Source of the DNA: Pseudomonas sp. AOB-7
GTDB lineage: Bacteria > Pseudomonadota > Gammaproteobacteria > Pseudomonadales > Pseudomonadaceae
Reading direction: 5' to 3'
DNA length: 64,000 bases
Assembly (NCBI RefSeq): GCF_003696305.1
Contig: NZ_RFFK01000003.1
Span: 169,887 to 233,886 of the forward strand
Part shown: positions 1-8,242 of the stretch, one piece after another
How the letters are laid out: each line of letters starts with the position of its first letter
Position numbering within the stretch: the first letter of the stretch is position 1
The notes under the pieces: generated by a model
The model's database searches: none
The model's input: only the letters and a program-made list of their open reading frames with translations
What the model was told of the DNA's origin: nothing
Program-made: the position numbers and the translations under genes

Positions 1-735
<735 letters not shown>

Positions 736-739
<4 letters not shown>

Positions 740-1827
740 TGATCCTTCTCCTTGCGCAGCAGACCCACCACGCCCCTGGGCAGGAACAGGGTGACGACGA
801 TAAACAGCGCGCCCAGGGCGAACAGCCAGTATTCCGGGAAGGCCACGGTGAACCAGCTCTTCATGCCGTTGACCAGGCCGGCGCCGAGCAGCGGGCCGAT
901 CAGCGTGCCGCGCCCGCCCAGGGCGACCCAGACGGCGGCCTCGATGGACTGGGTCGGTGCCATCTCGCTGGGGTTGATGATGCCCACCTGCGGCACGTAC
1001 AGCGCGCCGGCCAGGCCGCACAGCACGGCAGAGAGCACCCAGATAAACAGCTTGTAGCCGCGCGGATCGTAGCCGCAGAACATCAGGCGGTTCTCGGCGT
1101 CGCGCAATGCGGTCAGCACCCGGCCGAACTTGCTGCGCGCCAGGCGAAAGCCCAGGTACAGGCTGCCGACCAGCAGGGCCACGGTGGCGATAAACAGCGC
1201 GGCGCGGGTGCCGGCGGCGGTGATATCGAAGCCGAGGATGCGGGTGAAGCCGGTAAAACCGTTATTGCCGCCAAAGCCGGTTTCGTTGCGGAAGAACAGC
1301 AGCATGCCGGCGAAGGTCAGCGCCTGGGTCATGATCGAGAAGTACACGCCCTTGATCCGCGAGCGGAAGGCGAAGAAGCCGAACACCAGCGCCAGCAGGC
1401 CCGGCGCCAGCACCACCAGGCACAGGGCCCAGAGGAAGCTGGAGGTGCCGTACCAGTACCAGGGCAGCTCGCTCCAGGCCAGGAAGCTCATAAAGGCCGG
1501 CAGGCCATCGCCCGCCGATTGGCGCATCAGGTACATGCCCATGGCGTAGCCACCGAGGGCGAAGAACAGGCCGTGGCCCAGCGACAGCATGCCGGCGTAG
1601 CCCCAGACCAGATCCAGGGCCAAGGCGACTATGGCGTAGCAGAGGATCTTGCCCACCAGGGTCAGGCTGTAGGCCGAGACATGCAGGGCGTGGTCGGCCG
1701 GCAGCAGGTGCAGCAGCGGCATGGCGAGCAGCACGGCCAGCACCAGCAGGCCGATGGCCAGCGAGACCTGCGGGCCGAGCTTGGCGCTGGCGCGCGCCAG
1801 CAGCGTTTGATTGAGTGGCATGGTCAT
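736..1827 (-). CDS. urtC: Urea ABC transporter permease UrtC
   Basis: Inner-membrane permease of the LivM type, 363 aa, partner of UrtB in the urea importer. Several hydrophobic helices start at about residue 20 (VSLAIGLLVLAVLLAMPLL). The family signature GYAGMLSLGHGLFFALGGYA lies near residues 75-95, and the inner-membrane ATPase-docking region includes ALRDAENRLMFCGYDPRGYK. It begins MTMP at 1827, sharing one base with the urtB stop (TGATG), and ends overlapping urtD. Length and order match urtABCDE operons. Confidence 0.94.
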
Positions 1828-3395
1828 CAGTCGATCACCCGTCCCTTGAGTGCGAAGAGCCCTTGGGGCCGCTTCTGGATAAACAGAATGATCAGCGCGA
1901 GGATCAGGATCTTGCCCAGCACGGCGCCGATCTGCGGTTCGAGGAACTTGTTCAGCACGCCCAGGCCGAAGGCGGCGGTGACGCTGCCGGCCAGCTGGCC
2001 GACGCCGCCGAGCACCACCACCAGGAAGGAGTCGATGATGTAGCTCTGCCCCAGGTCCGGCCCGACGTTGCCGATCTGGCTCAGGGCCACGCCACCAAGG
2101 CCGGCGATACCCGAGCCGAGGCCGAAGGCGAGCATGTCGACGCGGCCGGTCGGCACGCCGCAGCAGGCGGCCATATTGCGGTTCTGGGTGACGGCACGGA
2201 CGTTAAGGCCGAGACGGGTCTTGTTCAGCAGCAGCCAGGTCAGCAGCACCACGAACAGGGCGAAGCCGATGATCACGATGCGGTTGTACGGCAGCACCAG
2301 GTTGGGCAGCACCTGCACGCCGCCGGACAGCCAGTAGGGGTTGGCCACTTCGACGTTCTGCGCGCCGAAGGTGACGCGCACCAGCTGGATCAGGATCAGG
2401 CTGATACCCCAGGTGGCCAGCAGGGTTTCCAGCGGGCGACCGTACAGGTGGCGGATCACCGTGCGCTCCAGGGCCATGCCGATGGCCGCGGTGACCAGGA
2501 AGGCGATGGGCAGGGCGAGCAATGGGTAGAGGGCGAGGTAACCAGGAGCGAATTTCTGGAAGGCGATCTGCACCATATAGGTGGTGTAGGCGCCGAGCAT
2601 CAGCATCTCGCCGTGGGCCATATTGATCACCCCGAGCAGGCCGAAGGTGATGGCCAGGCCCAGCGCCGCCAGCAGCAGGATCGAACCCAGCGACAGGCCG
2701 CTAAAGGCCTGGCCGAGCAGCTCGCCGACCAGCAGCTTGTTCTTCACCTGGGCCAGGCTTTTTTCTGCGGCGCTGCGCACGGCGGTGTCGCTTTCCTCAC
2801 CATCGAGCAGGGCCTCCAGGCGGGTGCGCGCCAGCGGGTCGCCGGTCTGGCCGAGGCGCTCCACGGCGGCCAGGCGCACGGCCGGATCCTCGGCTGCCAG
2901 TTGCAGGTTGGCCAGGGCCAGGGTCAGGGCGTCGCGCACGGCCTCGTCGGCCTCGATGCTCAGGCGGCTTTCCAGCAGCGGCAGCAGGGCCGGCGGGGTA
3001 TTGCGTTGCAGCTGTTTGGCGGCCTCGAGGCGGACGGCGGCATCCTTGTCGAGCAACTCATGGCTGGCCAGGGCGCTGGCGATCAGCCCGCGCAGGCGGT
3101 TGTTCAGGCGCAGTTTGCGCGGCGTGCCGTTGGGCTCCGCTTGGCCGTCGGCGGCTTGCCAGGTGCCGGCCTGATGGATAAAGGCGCGCTTGTCGGCGTC
3201 GCCGGCGACGCGGCCCTGTTGCAGCGCCTGCAGCAGCGGCAGACGTTCAGGCGTGGGCGCGGCGGCCCAGTCCTGCAGCAGCTTGGCCTGCTTGGCCGGG
3301 TTGGCGGCGACGAAGGCGTCGGCCTCATTGGCGCTGGCAGCCAGAGGTAGCAGCAGCAACAGGCCGAGCAGAATTCGGGTAAGGGCAGTGGGCAT
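1827..3395 (-). CDS. urtB: Urea ABC transporter permease UrtB with N-terminal periplasmic domain
   Basis: LivH-type permease, 522 aa. Residues 1-22 are a signal peptide (LLGLLLLLPLAASANEAD). Residues about 25-215 form an alpha-helical, HEAT-like region rich in RLAAVERLGQTGD-type units that is absent from ordinary LivH but usual in UrtB. Residues about 225-522 are the membrane permease, with GVINMAHGEMLMLGAYTTY as the family motif. The start ATG at 3395 is followed directly by the signal peptide. A 144-nt gap carrying a large palindrome separates it from urtA, while its coupling to urtC is tight. Confidence 0.94.
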   Translation of the reverse strand: MPTALTRILLGLLLLLPLAASANEADAFVAANPAKQAKLLQDWAAAPTPERLPLLQALQQGRVAGDADKRAFIHQAGTWQAADGQAEPNGTPRKLRLNNRLRGLIASALASHELLDKDAAVRLEAAKQLQRNTPPALLPLLESRLSIEADEAVRDALTLALANLQLAAEDPAVRLAAVERLGQTGDPLARTRLEALLDGEESDTAVRSAAEKSLAQVKNKLLVGELLGQAFSGLSLGSILLLAALGLAITFGLLGVINMAHGEMLMLGAYTTYMVQIAFQKFAPGYLALYPLLALPIAFLVTAAIGMALERTVIRHLYGRPLETLLATWGISLILIQLVRVTFGAQNVEVANPYWLSGGVQVLPNLVLPYNRIVIIGFALFVVLLTWLLLNKTRLGLNVRAVTQNRNMAACCGVPTGRVDMLAFGLGSGIAGLGGVALSQIGNVGPDLGQSYIIDSFLVVVLGGVGQLAGSVTAAFGLGVLNKFLEPQIGAVLGKILILALIILFIQKRPQGLFALKGRVID

Positions 3396-3412
3396 AAGGG
3401 GGTGTCCTTGGC

Positions 3413-3463
3413 GTAGCCCGGATGCAATCCGGGCGCGGTCTTCCCGGATTGCATCCGGGCTAC
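3413..3463. repeat. REP-like perfect palindrome (GTAGCCCGGAT family) between urtA and urtB
   Basis: Two 21-base arms (3413-3433 and 3443-3463) are perfect reverse complements around a 9-base loop. Arms start GTAGCCCGGATGCAATCC. Related copies lie at 7574-7611, 46976-47036 and, decayed, 57740-57771. A second imperfect inverted repeat (CCCTCTCCC at 3469-3477 against GGGAGAGGG at 3508-3516 and 3522-3530) follows. In the transcript this hairpin lies just after the urtA stop. By analogy with malE-malF REPs it could stabilise urtA mRNA relative to the permease genes; that role is inference. Confidence 0.85.
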
Positions 3464-3539
3464 AGCGACCCTCTCCCTGCGCGGGCCGCTGCCCCTCTGC
3501 CGCTTGCGGGAGAGGGACAGGGGGAGAGGGGCTTTTGCC

Positions 3540-4805
3540 TTAGTTCGACTTCACCGCGTAATCCGGCTTCTTGTCGTTGCCTTCGATATAGGGGCTCCAC
3601 GGCTGGGCGCGGATCGGGCTGTCGGTTTCCCAGACCACGGAGAACTGCCCGTCTTCCTGGATTTCGCCGATCATCACCGGCTTGTGCAGGTGGTGGTTGC
3701 TCTTGTCCATGGTCAGGGTGTAGCCGCTCGGCGCCTCGAAGGTCTGGCCGTAGATGGCCTCGCGCACCTTGTCCACTTCGGTGGTGCCGGCCTTCTCCAC
3801 GGCCTGGGCCCACATATGGATGCCGACGTAGGTGGCTTCCATCGGGTCGTTGGTCACCGCCTTGTCGGCGCCCGGCAGGTTCTTGGCCTTGGCATAGGCC
3901 TTCCACTTGTTGACGAACTCGGTGTTGACCGGGTTTTCCACCGACTGGAAGTAGTTCCAGGCGGCCAGGTGGCCGACCAGCGGCTTGGTGTCGATGCCGC
4001 GCAGTTCTTCCTCGCCCACCGAGAAGGCCACCACCGGCACGTCGGTGGCTTCCAGGCCCTGGTTGGCCAGTTCCTTGTAGAAGGGCACGTTGGAGTCGCC
4101 GTTGACGGTGGAGATCACCGCGGTCTTGCCGCCGGCGGAGAACTTCTTGATGTTGGCGACGATGGTTTGATAGTCGCTGTGGCCGAAGGGGGTGTAGACC
4201 TCTTCGATATCCTTCTCGTCGACGCCCTTGCTGATCAGGAAGGCGCGCAGGATCTTGTTGGTGGTGCGCGGATAGACGTAGTCGGTGCCGAGCAGGAAGA
4301 AGCGCTTGGCGGCGCCGCCGTCCTCGCTCATCAGGTACTCGACCGCCGGGATGGCCTGCTGGTTCGGCGCCGCGCCGGTGTAGAAGACGTTGGGCGACAG
4401 CTCCTCGCCTTCGTACTGCACCGGGTAGAACAGCAGGCCGTTGAGCTCTTCATAGACCGGCAGCACGGATTTGCGCGACACGCTGGTCCAGCAGCCGAAG
4501 GTCACCGCGACCTTGTCCTGGGTCAGCAGCTGACGACCGCGTTCGGCGAACAGCGGCCAGTTGGAGGCCGGGTCGACCACCACCGGCTCGAGCTGCTTGC
4601 CGAGCACGCCGCCCTTGGCGTTGATCTCGTCGATGGTCATCAGCGCCATGTCTTTCAGCGAGGTTTCGGAGATCGCCATGGTGCCGGACAGCGAATGCAG
4701 GATGCCGACCTTGATGGTCTCGGCGGCCTGTACGGTCCAGGTCATGCCCATGGCGGCGATGGAAGCGGAAAGGGTAAAGGCCTTGATCAGGCTGCGACGT
4801 TGCAT
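3540..4805 (-). CDS. urtA: Urea ABC transporter substrate-binding protein UrtA
   Basis: Periplasmic binding protein, 421 aa, that delivers urea (or a close short amide) to UrtBC. I chose the ATG at 4805 (MQRRSLIKAF) because GGAGAT lies about 6 bases upstream and the export signal begins there. The twin-arginine-like RRSLIK followed by a hydrophobic stretch and VQAAE suggests Tat or Sec export with cleavage near residue 27. The stretch VTFGCWTSVSRKSVLPVYEE and LLFYPVQYEGEE are characteristic of the UrtA/FmdD group. FmdD (formamide/short-chain amides) is the main alternative; the urtB extension and UrtD lead-in favour urea. Confidence 0.93.
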   Translation of the reverse strand: MQRRSLIKAFTLSASIAAMGMTWTVQAAETIKVGILHSLSGTMAISETSLKDMALMTIDEINAKGGVLGKQLEPVVVDPASNWPLFAERGRQLLTQDKVAVTFGCWTSVSRKSVLPVYEELNGLLFYPVQYEGEELSPNVFYTGAAPNQQAIPAVEYLMSEDGGAAKRFFLLGTDYVYPRTTNKILRAFLISKGVDEKDIEEVYTPFGHSDYQTIVANIKKFSAGGKTAVISTVNGDSNVPFYKELANQGLEATDVPVVAFSVGEEELRGIDTKPLVGHLAAWNYFQSVENPVNTEFVNKWKAYAKAKNLPGADKAVTNDPMEATYVGIHMWAQAVEKAGTTEVDKVREAIYGQTFEAPSGYTLTMDKSNHHLHKPVMIGEIQEDGQFSVVWETDSPIRAQPWSPYIEGNDKKPDYAVKSN

Positions 4806-4880
4806 GGTGCGATCTCCATTCACAGATGTGAGTAAGTGGACAGCGTTGTTATTGGTCATGCAGTGAAGGTCATGGCTCGG

Positions 4881-5585
4881 CTATTCCGGCATCGGCTGCA
4901 CGCGCTGGCGAGCGCCGTACAGCTTGTGCAGGGTGATGCTGTGCACCTCTGCCTGGCTGACCTCTATATGGCTCTTGAGCAATTGCTGTGCCTCTTCTAG
5001 GCGCCGAGTCAGGATCGCTTCGAGAATTTGCCCGTGTTCGGCGTAGGTCAGCTCGATGCGCTGCGCCTGGGTGAAATCCAGGCGCCTTAGAATGCGGATC
5101 TTCTCGCTGACCTCGCGGTGCACGCGGGCCATCTCGCGGTTGCCGGCGGCCTCCAGCAATTGGCAATGGAAGGCCTCGTCGAGGCGTGAAACGGCGGCGC
5201 CGTCCTGCAATTGCGCCTCTTTACGCACCAACCAGGTGCGCTCGAGCGCCTGCAGTGCGGCGGGCTGTTCGTCGTTGGGGCGCAGGCACAGCCGGCGTAC
5301 GGCCTCGAGTTCGAGGACGACGCGCAGCTCGTAGAGTTCGTCGAAGTGGGCGAAGTCCAGCGGGCGTACCTGCCAGCCGCTGCGAAAGTGCACCTCGAGA
5401 AAACCCTCGCGTTGCAGGCGATGCAGGGCCTGGCGCACCGGCGTGCGGCTGGCGGCGACGCGCTCGGCCACCTCGCCCTCGGAGAAGCGGTCGCCGGGCA
5501 TCAGGCGGAACTCGAAGATGTCGTCCTTGAGCTGGGCGTAGATGCGCTCGGCCAGACTCTGCGGGCGTGAAACGGCGCGCGACAT
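4881..5585 (-). CDS. GntR-family (FCD/FadR subfamily) transcriptional regulator
   Basis: Cytoplasmic DNA-binding regulator, 234 aa. The winged helix at residues about 10-75 contains LAERIYAQLKDDIFEFRLMPG and SRTPVRQALHRLQREGFLEV; an all-helical FCD ligand-binding domain follows (DELYELRVVLELEAVRR, then HCQLLEAAGNREMARVHREV). It sits 8 nt after atzF and 75 nt before urtA, so it is inside the operon it most likely controls. The effector is unknown; urea, allophanate or a precursor amide are plausible. A candidate operator is the half-palindrome at 7409-7420. Confidence 0.9.
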   Translation of the reverse strand: MSRAVSRPQSLAERIYAQLKDDIFEFRLMPGDRFSEGEVAERVAASRTPVRQALHRLQREGFLEVHFRSGWQVRPLDFAHFDELYELRVVLELEAVRRLCLRPNDEQPAALQALERTWLVRKEAQLQDGAAVSRLDEAFHCQLLEAAGNREMARVHREVSEKIRILRRLDFTQAQRIELTYAEHGQILEAILTRRLEEAQQLLKSHIEVSQAEVHSITLHKLYGARQRVQPMPE

Positions 5586-5593
5586 GCTTGTGC

Positions 5594-7408
5594 TCAGGCC
5601 TGGGTGCTGGCGATAAAGGCGCGCCAGCCGCCAAAGCTGGTGATATCGCGGGCTCCTGCGAGCGCATACGGCTCGCAGATAAAGCCCTTGACCCAGCGGC
5701 CGTCGGCCAGCTGCAGGTTGCCGATGCCCAGCGGCGGCGGGATCTCGGCGACGAACTCGCCGAAGCGCGCCTGCGGCACGTCCCACAGCTCGACGATGAT
5801 CTCGGCGCCGTCCTCGGCGACCCGCGCCAGGCCCGGCTTGGGCGGCACGCTGCCGGGCAGGGCAAAGAGGCGGTAGCTGGCGGCGCTGCTGGTCTGCTCC
5901 ACCAGCACGGCGTCGCGGCTGGTGAGCTGGAAGTTCAGCGGCATGCCGGTCAGGTGCGCGCCGACCACGGCGACGCGGATGCAACCCGGCGCCGGTTTGT
6001 CGCTTGGTTTTGGCGCCGGCAGCGGCTTGCCGGTGGCGCCCAGCGGCAGATTGAGTGCCTGCTGCCAGCGCTGGCCGAAGGCGGCCAGCGCCTGGTCGTG
6101 CCAGGCCGGGGCGATCAGGGTGATGCCGGCCGGCAGGCCGTCGGCGCGCAGACCCGCCGGTACGGCCAGGGCGGATAGGTCGGCGAGGTTGGTGAAGTTG
6201 GTGTAGGTGCCGAACTGGCTGTTGTACAGCACCGGCTCGACGTCCATCTCGGCCAGGCTGCGAATGGTCGGCGAGGTGGGCACCACCAGGGCGTCGAAAC
6301 CGGCCAAGGCCTCGTTGATGCGGCGGCTCAGCTCGGCGCGGATGTATTCGGCCTTGTAGGCGTCGCAGGCGCTGTAGTTGTGGCCGCCCGCGACTATGCC
6401 GCGCACCACCGGGTTGATATGCGCCGGGTCGACGCCTTCCATCGCCACCGTGCGCTCGGCGACCCAGGAACCCTGGTAGAGCTGCTCGGCCAGTTGCCGG
6501 AAGGGAGCGAAGTCGATCTCCACCAGCTCGGCGCCCAGTTCGCGCAGCTTGCCCAGCGCAGCTTCGTAGACGGCCTGGTTCTGCGCGTCGCCGAAGAACT
6601 CGGGGTTGGCCGGCACGGCCAGGCGTGGCTGGGCCGGCATGCCGACCTTGGCGCTGGTAGGGTTCTGGCGGCTGTAGGGATCGGCGGCGTCATAGCCGCC
6701 GGCGATAGTGGCCACGGTCAGCGCATCGGCCACGGTCAGGGCGAATACCGAGATGCAGTCCAGGGTCTTGCAGGCCGGCACCAGGCCGGTATTGGGCAGC
6801 CAGCCCTTGGTCGGCTTGAGCCCGACGATATTGTTGAAGCCGGCCGGCACGCGGCCGGAGCCGGCGGTGTCGGTGCCCAGAGCGAAGGGCACCAGGCCGC
6901 GCGCGATCACGCTGGCCGAGCCGGAGCTGGAGCCGCCGCTGACGTAAGCCGGGTTGAAGCTATTGGGCACCGCGCCATAGGGCGAGCGGGTGCCGACCAG
7001 GCCGGTGGCGAACTGGTCGAGGTTGGTCTTGCCGATCAGGATGGCGCCGGCGGCGCGCAGGCGCGCCACCACTGTGGCGTCCGCCTCGGCGCTATAGGCG
7101 AACTCGGGGCAGGCGGCGGTGGTGGGCCAGCCGGCGGCGTCGATATTGTCCTTGATGGCGAAGGGCACGCCGTACAGCGGCAGCTTGCTCGGGTCGCCGG
7201 CTGCACCGTCCAGTGCGCTGGCCAGGGCATCGAGCTGGGCATCGAGCTGAGCCTCGCTGGCCAGGGCGATCCAGGCGCTGTCGCCGGCGCGCAGTTCGCG
7301 GCGCAGGGCGTGCAGCAGCTCAAAGGGGGATTGGCCGTCGCGGTAGGCCTGTTGCCAGTCGGTGAGGGTGAAGGCGAGCGGGGCGTCGGACATGCGCTGA
7401 GATTCCAT
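5594..7408 (-). CDS. atzF: Allophanate hydrolase
   Basis: Amidase-signature enzyme that splits allophanate to ammonia and CO2, 604 aa, the usual length for AtzF. The catalytic triad is visible: Lys86 in FAIKDNID, the cis-Ser in GGSSSGSA (about 160) and nucleophile Ser184 in DTAGSGRVPA. The C-terminal allophanate-hydrolase domain (from about 480, GCIRVAVVGAHLTGMPLNFQL) is intact, which separates it from simple amidases. A second in-frame ATG at 7393 (MSDAPLAF) is an alternative start, because the predicted sigma-54 transcript begins only about 15 nt before 7408. No urea carboxylase gene is adjacent in the window. Confidence 0.93.
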   Translation of the reverse strand: MESQRMSDAPLAFTLTDWQQAYRDGQSPFELLHALRRELRAGDSAWIALASEAQLDAQLDALASALDGAAGDPSKLPLYGVPFAIKDNIDAAGWPTTAACPEFAYSAEADATVVARLRAAGAILIGKTNLDQFATGLVGTRSPYGAVPNSFNPAYVSGGSSSGSASVIARGLVPFALGTDTAGSGRVPAGFNNIVGLKPTKGWLPNTGLVPACKTLDCISVFALTVADALTVATIAGGYDAADPYSRQNPTSAKVGMPAQPRLAVPANPEFFGDAQNQAVYEAALGKLRELGAELVEIDFAPFRQLAEQLYQGSWVAERTVAMEGVDPAHINPVVRGIVAGGHNYSACDAYKAEYIRAELSRRINEALAGFDALVVPTSPTIRSLAEMDVEPVLYNSQFGTYTNFTNLADLSALAVPAGLRADGLPAGITLIAPAWHDQALAAFGQRWQQALNLPLGATGKPLPAPKPSDKPAPGCIRVAVVGAHLTGMPLNFQLTSRDAVLVEQTSSAASYRLFALPGSVPPKPGLARVAEDGAEIIVELWDVPQARFGEFVAEIPPPLGIGNLQLADGRWVKGFICEPYALAGARDITSFGGWRAFIASTQA

Positions 7409-7420
7409 CTTGTATCCAAG
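7409..7420. promoter_or_regulatory. Candidate operator of the GntR regulator
   Basis: CTTGTATCCAAG is an interrupted palindrome (CTTG-N4-CAAG) close to the TTGTATACAA-type sites bound by FCD GntR proteins. It lies directly upstream of the first atzF ATG, at about +4 to +15 of the predicted transcript, where a bound repressor would block transcription. One copy only; inference. Confidence 0.35.
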
Positions 7421-7433
7421 TTGGGATCAGCAG

Positions 7434-7449
7434 AGCAATGTCAGTGCCA
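7434..7449 (-). promoter_or_regulatory. Sigma-54 (RpoN) promoter of the atzF-gntR-urt operon
   Basis: On the minus strand the sequence reads TGGCACTGACATTGCT. GG and GC are exactly 10 bases apart, and the match to TGGCAC-N5-TTGCW is complete. Transcription would start near 7423. This agrees with the nitrogen-scavenging role of the downstream genes and with an NtrC-like site further upstream. Confidence 0.8.
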
Positions 7450-7544
7450 TTTCTTTTAAAGCTTTTAATTTCAGTCGCTTAGTGAGTTTTTAGGGCGCGT
7501 GAGGCTCTGCCAGGTGAGCGGCATGCACCGAGCCAGAGCGTTGT

Positions 7545-7561
7545 TGCAAGCATATGGTGCA
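7545..7561. promoter_or_regulatory. NtrC-like binding site upstream of the sigma-54 promoter
   Basis: TGCAAGCATATGGTGCA matches the NtrC consensus TGCACYAWAWTGGTGCA at both outer ends, with the TGGTGCA half perfect. Its centre is about 130 bases upstream of the predicted start, a normal enhancer distance. A weaker half-site, TGCACC, lies at 7524-7529. Confidence 0.55.
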
Positions 7562-7573
7562 GAAGAGAGCGGC

Positions 7574-7611
7574 GTAGCCCGGATGAAATCCGGGGCAGGC
7601 TCTGCGGATTA
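7574..7611. repeat. Degraded GTAGCCCGGAT repeat
   Basis: The left arm (GTAGCCCGGATGAAATCCGGG, one base longer than shown elsewhere only by context) begins at 7574. The right arm is truncated to CGGATTA at 7605-7611 and runs into the stop codon of the MarC-family gene. It is the same family as the palindrome at 3413-3463, but no longer symmetrical. Confidence 0.6.
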
Positions 7612-8205
7612 CGGCACCAGGTAGTTCTTCACCCCGGTAAAGATGATCTGCGCCGCCAGGGCGCAGACGAACAGGCCCATCAGGCGGCTGACGATCTGCA
7701 GGCCCTGGTCGCCGAGCAGGCGCTCGAACTGGTTGGACAGGTACAGCACCACGCCGACGGTGAGGCTGGCGAAGAAGATCGCCACCACCGCCACCAGCTT
7801 GTCGTCCCAGTGCGGCTGGCTGGCGCCCATCAGCAGCAGGGCGCCGATGGTGCCGGGGCCGACGGTCAGCGGAATGGTCAGCGGCACTATGGTCACGTCC
7901 TGCTGCACGTTGTCGCTCTGCACCGCCGGCTTGCCCTGGGCCATGCCCAGCGCGGAGATGAACAGCACGCTGCCTGCGCCGATGCGGAAGGCGTCGATGG
8001 TGATGCCGAACAGGGTGAAGATGTGCCTGCCGAACAGGTACAGCAGCACGCTGGCGATCAGCGTGGCCAGCGCCACTTTCCAGGCCAGGCGCTTGCGCTC
8101 CCTGAGGGTGTAGCCGCGGCTCAGGCCGATAAAGCACGACAGCACGAAGAAGGGGCTGTAGAGCACCAACATCTTCAGGTACAGGCTGAACAACTCGGAG
8201 GCCAT
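7609..8205 (-). CDS. MarC/YhgN-family inner-membrane protein
   Basis: Polytopic membrane protein, 198 aa, usual size for the family. Six hydrophobic segments are visible, starting LYLKMLVLYSPFFVLSCFIGLS. The family signature is VPLTIPLTVGPGTIGALLL near residues 105-125. The start at 8205 (MASELF) gives the family-length protein; an upstream in-frame extension lacks similarity. It lies 37 nt after retS on the same strand and may be co-transcribed with it. MarC proteins were once linked to multiple antibiotic resistance, but that role was not upheld, so the function is unknown. Confidence 0.88.
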   Translation of the reverse strand: MASELFSLYLKMLVLYSPFFVLSCFIGLSRGYTLRERKRLAWKVALATLIASVLLYLFGRHIFTLFGITIDAFRIGAGSVLFISALGMAQGKPAVQSDNVQQDVTIVPLTIPLTVGPGTIGALLLMGASQPHWDDKLVAVVAIFFASLTVGVVLYLSNQFERLLGDQGLQIVSRLMGLFVCALAAQIIFTGVKNYLVP

Positions 8206-8242
8206 GGCGGCAGGCTCGCAGAAAACTGGGGGAAGGAGACGA

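Noticed and set aside
1815..3350. 511-aa plus-strand frame opposite urtB
   Set aside because: Antisense shadow with His/Gln/Ala-rich low-complexity product.
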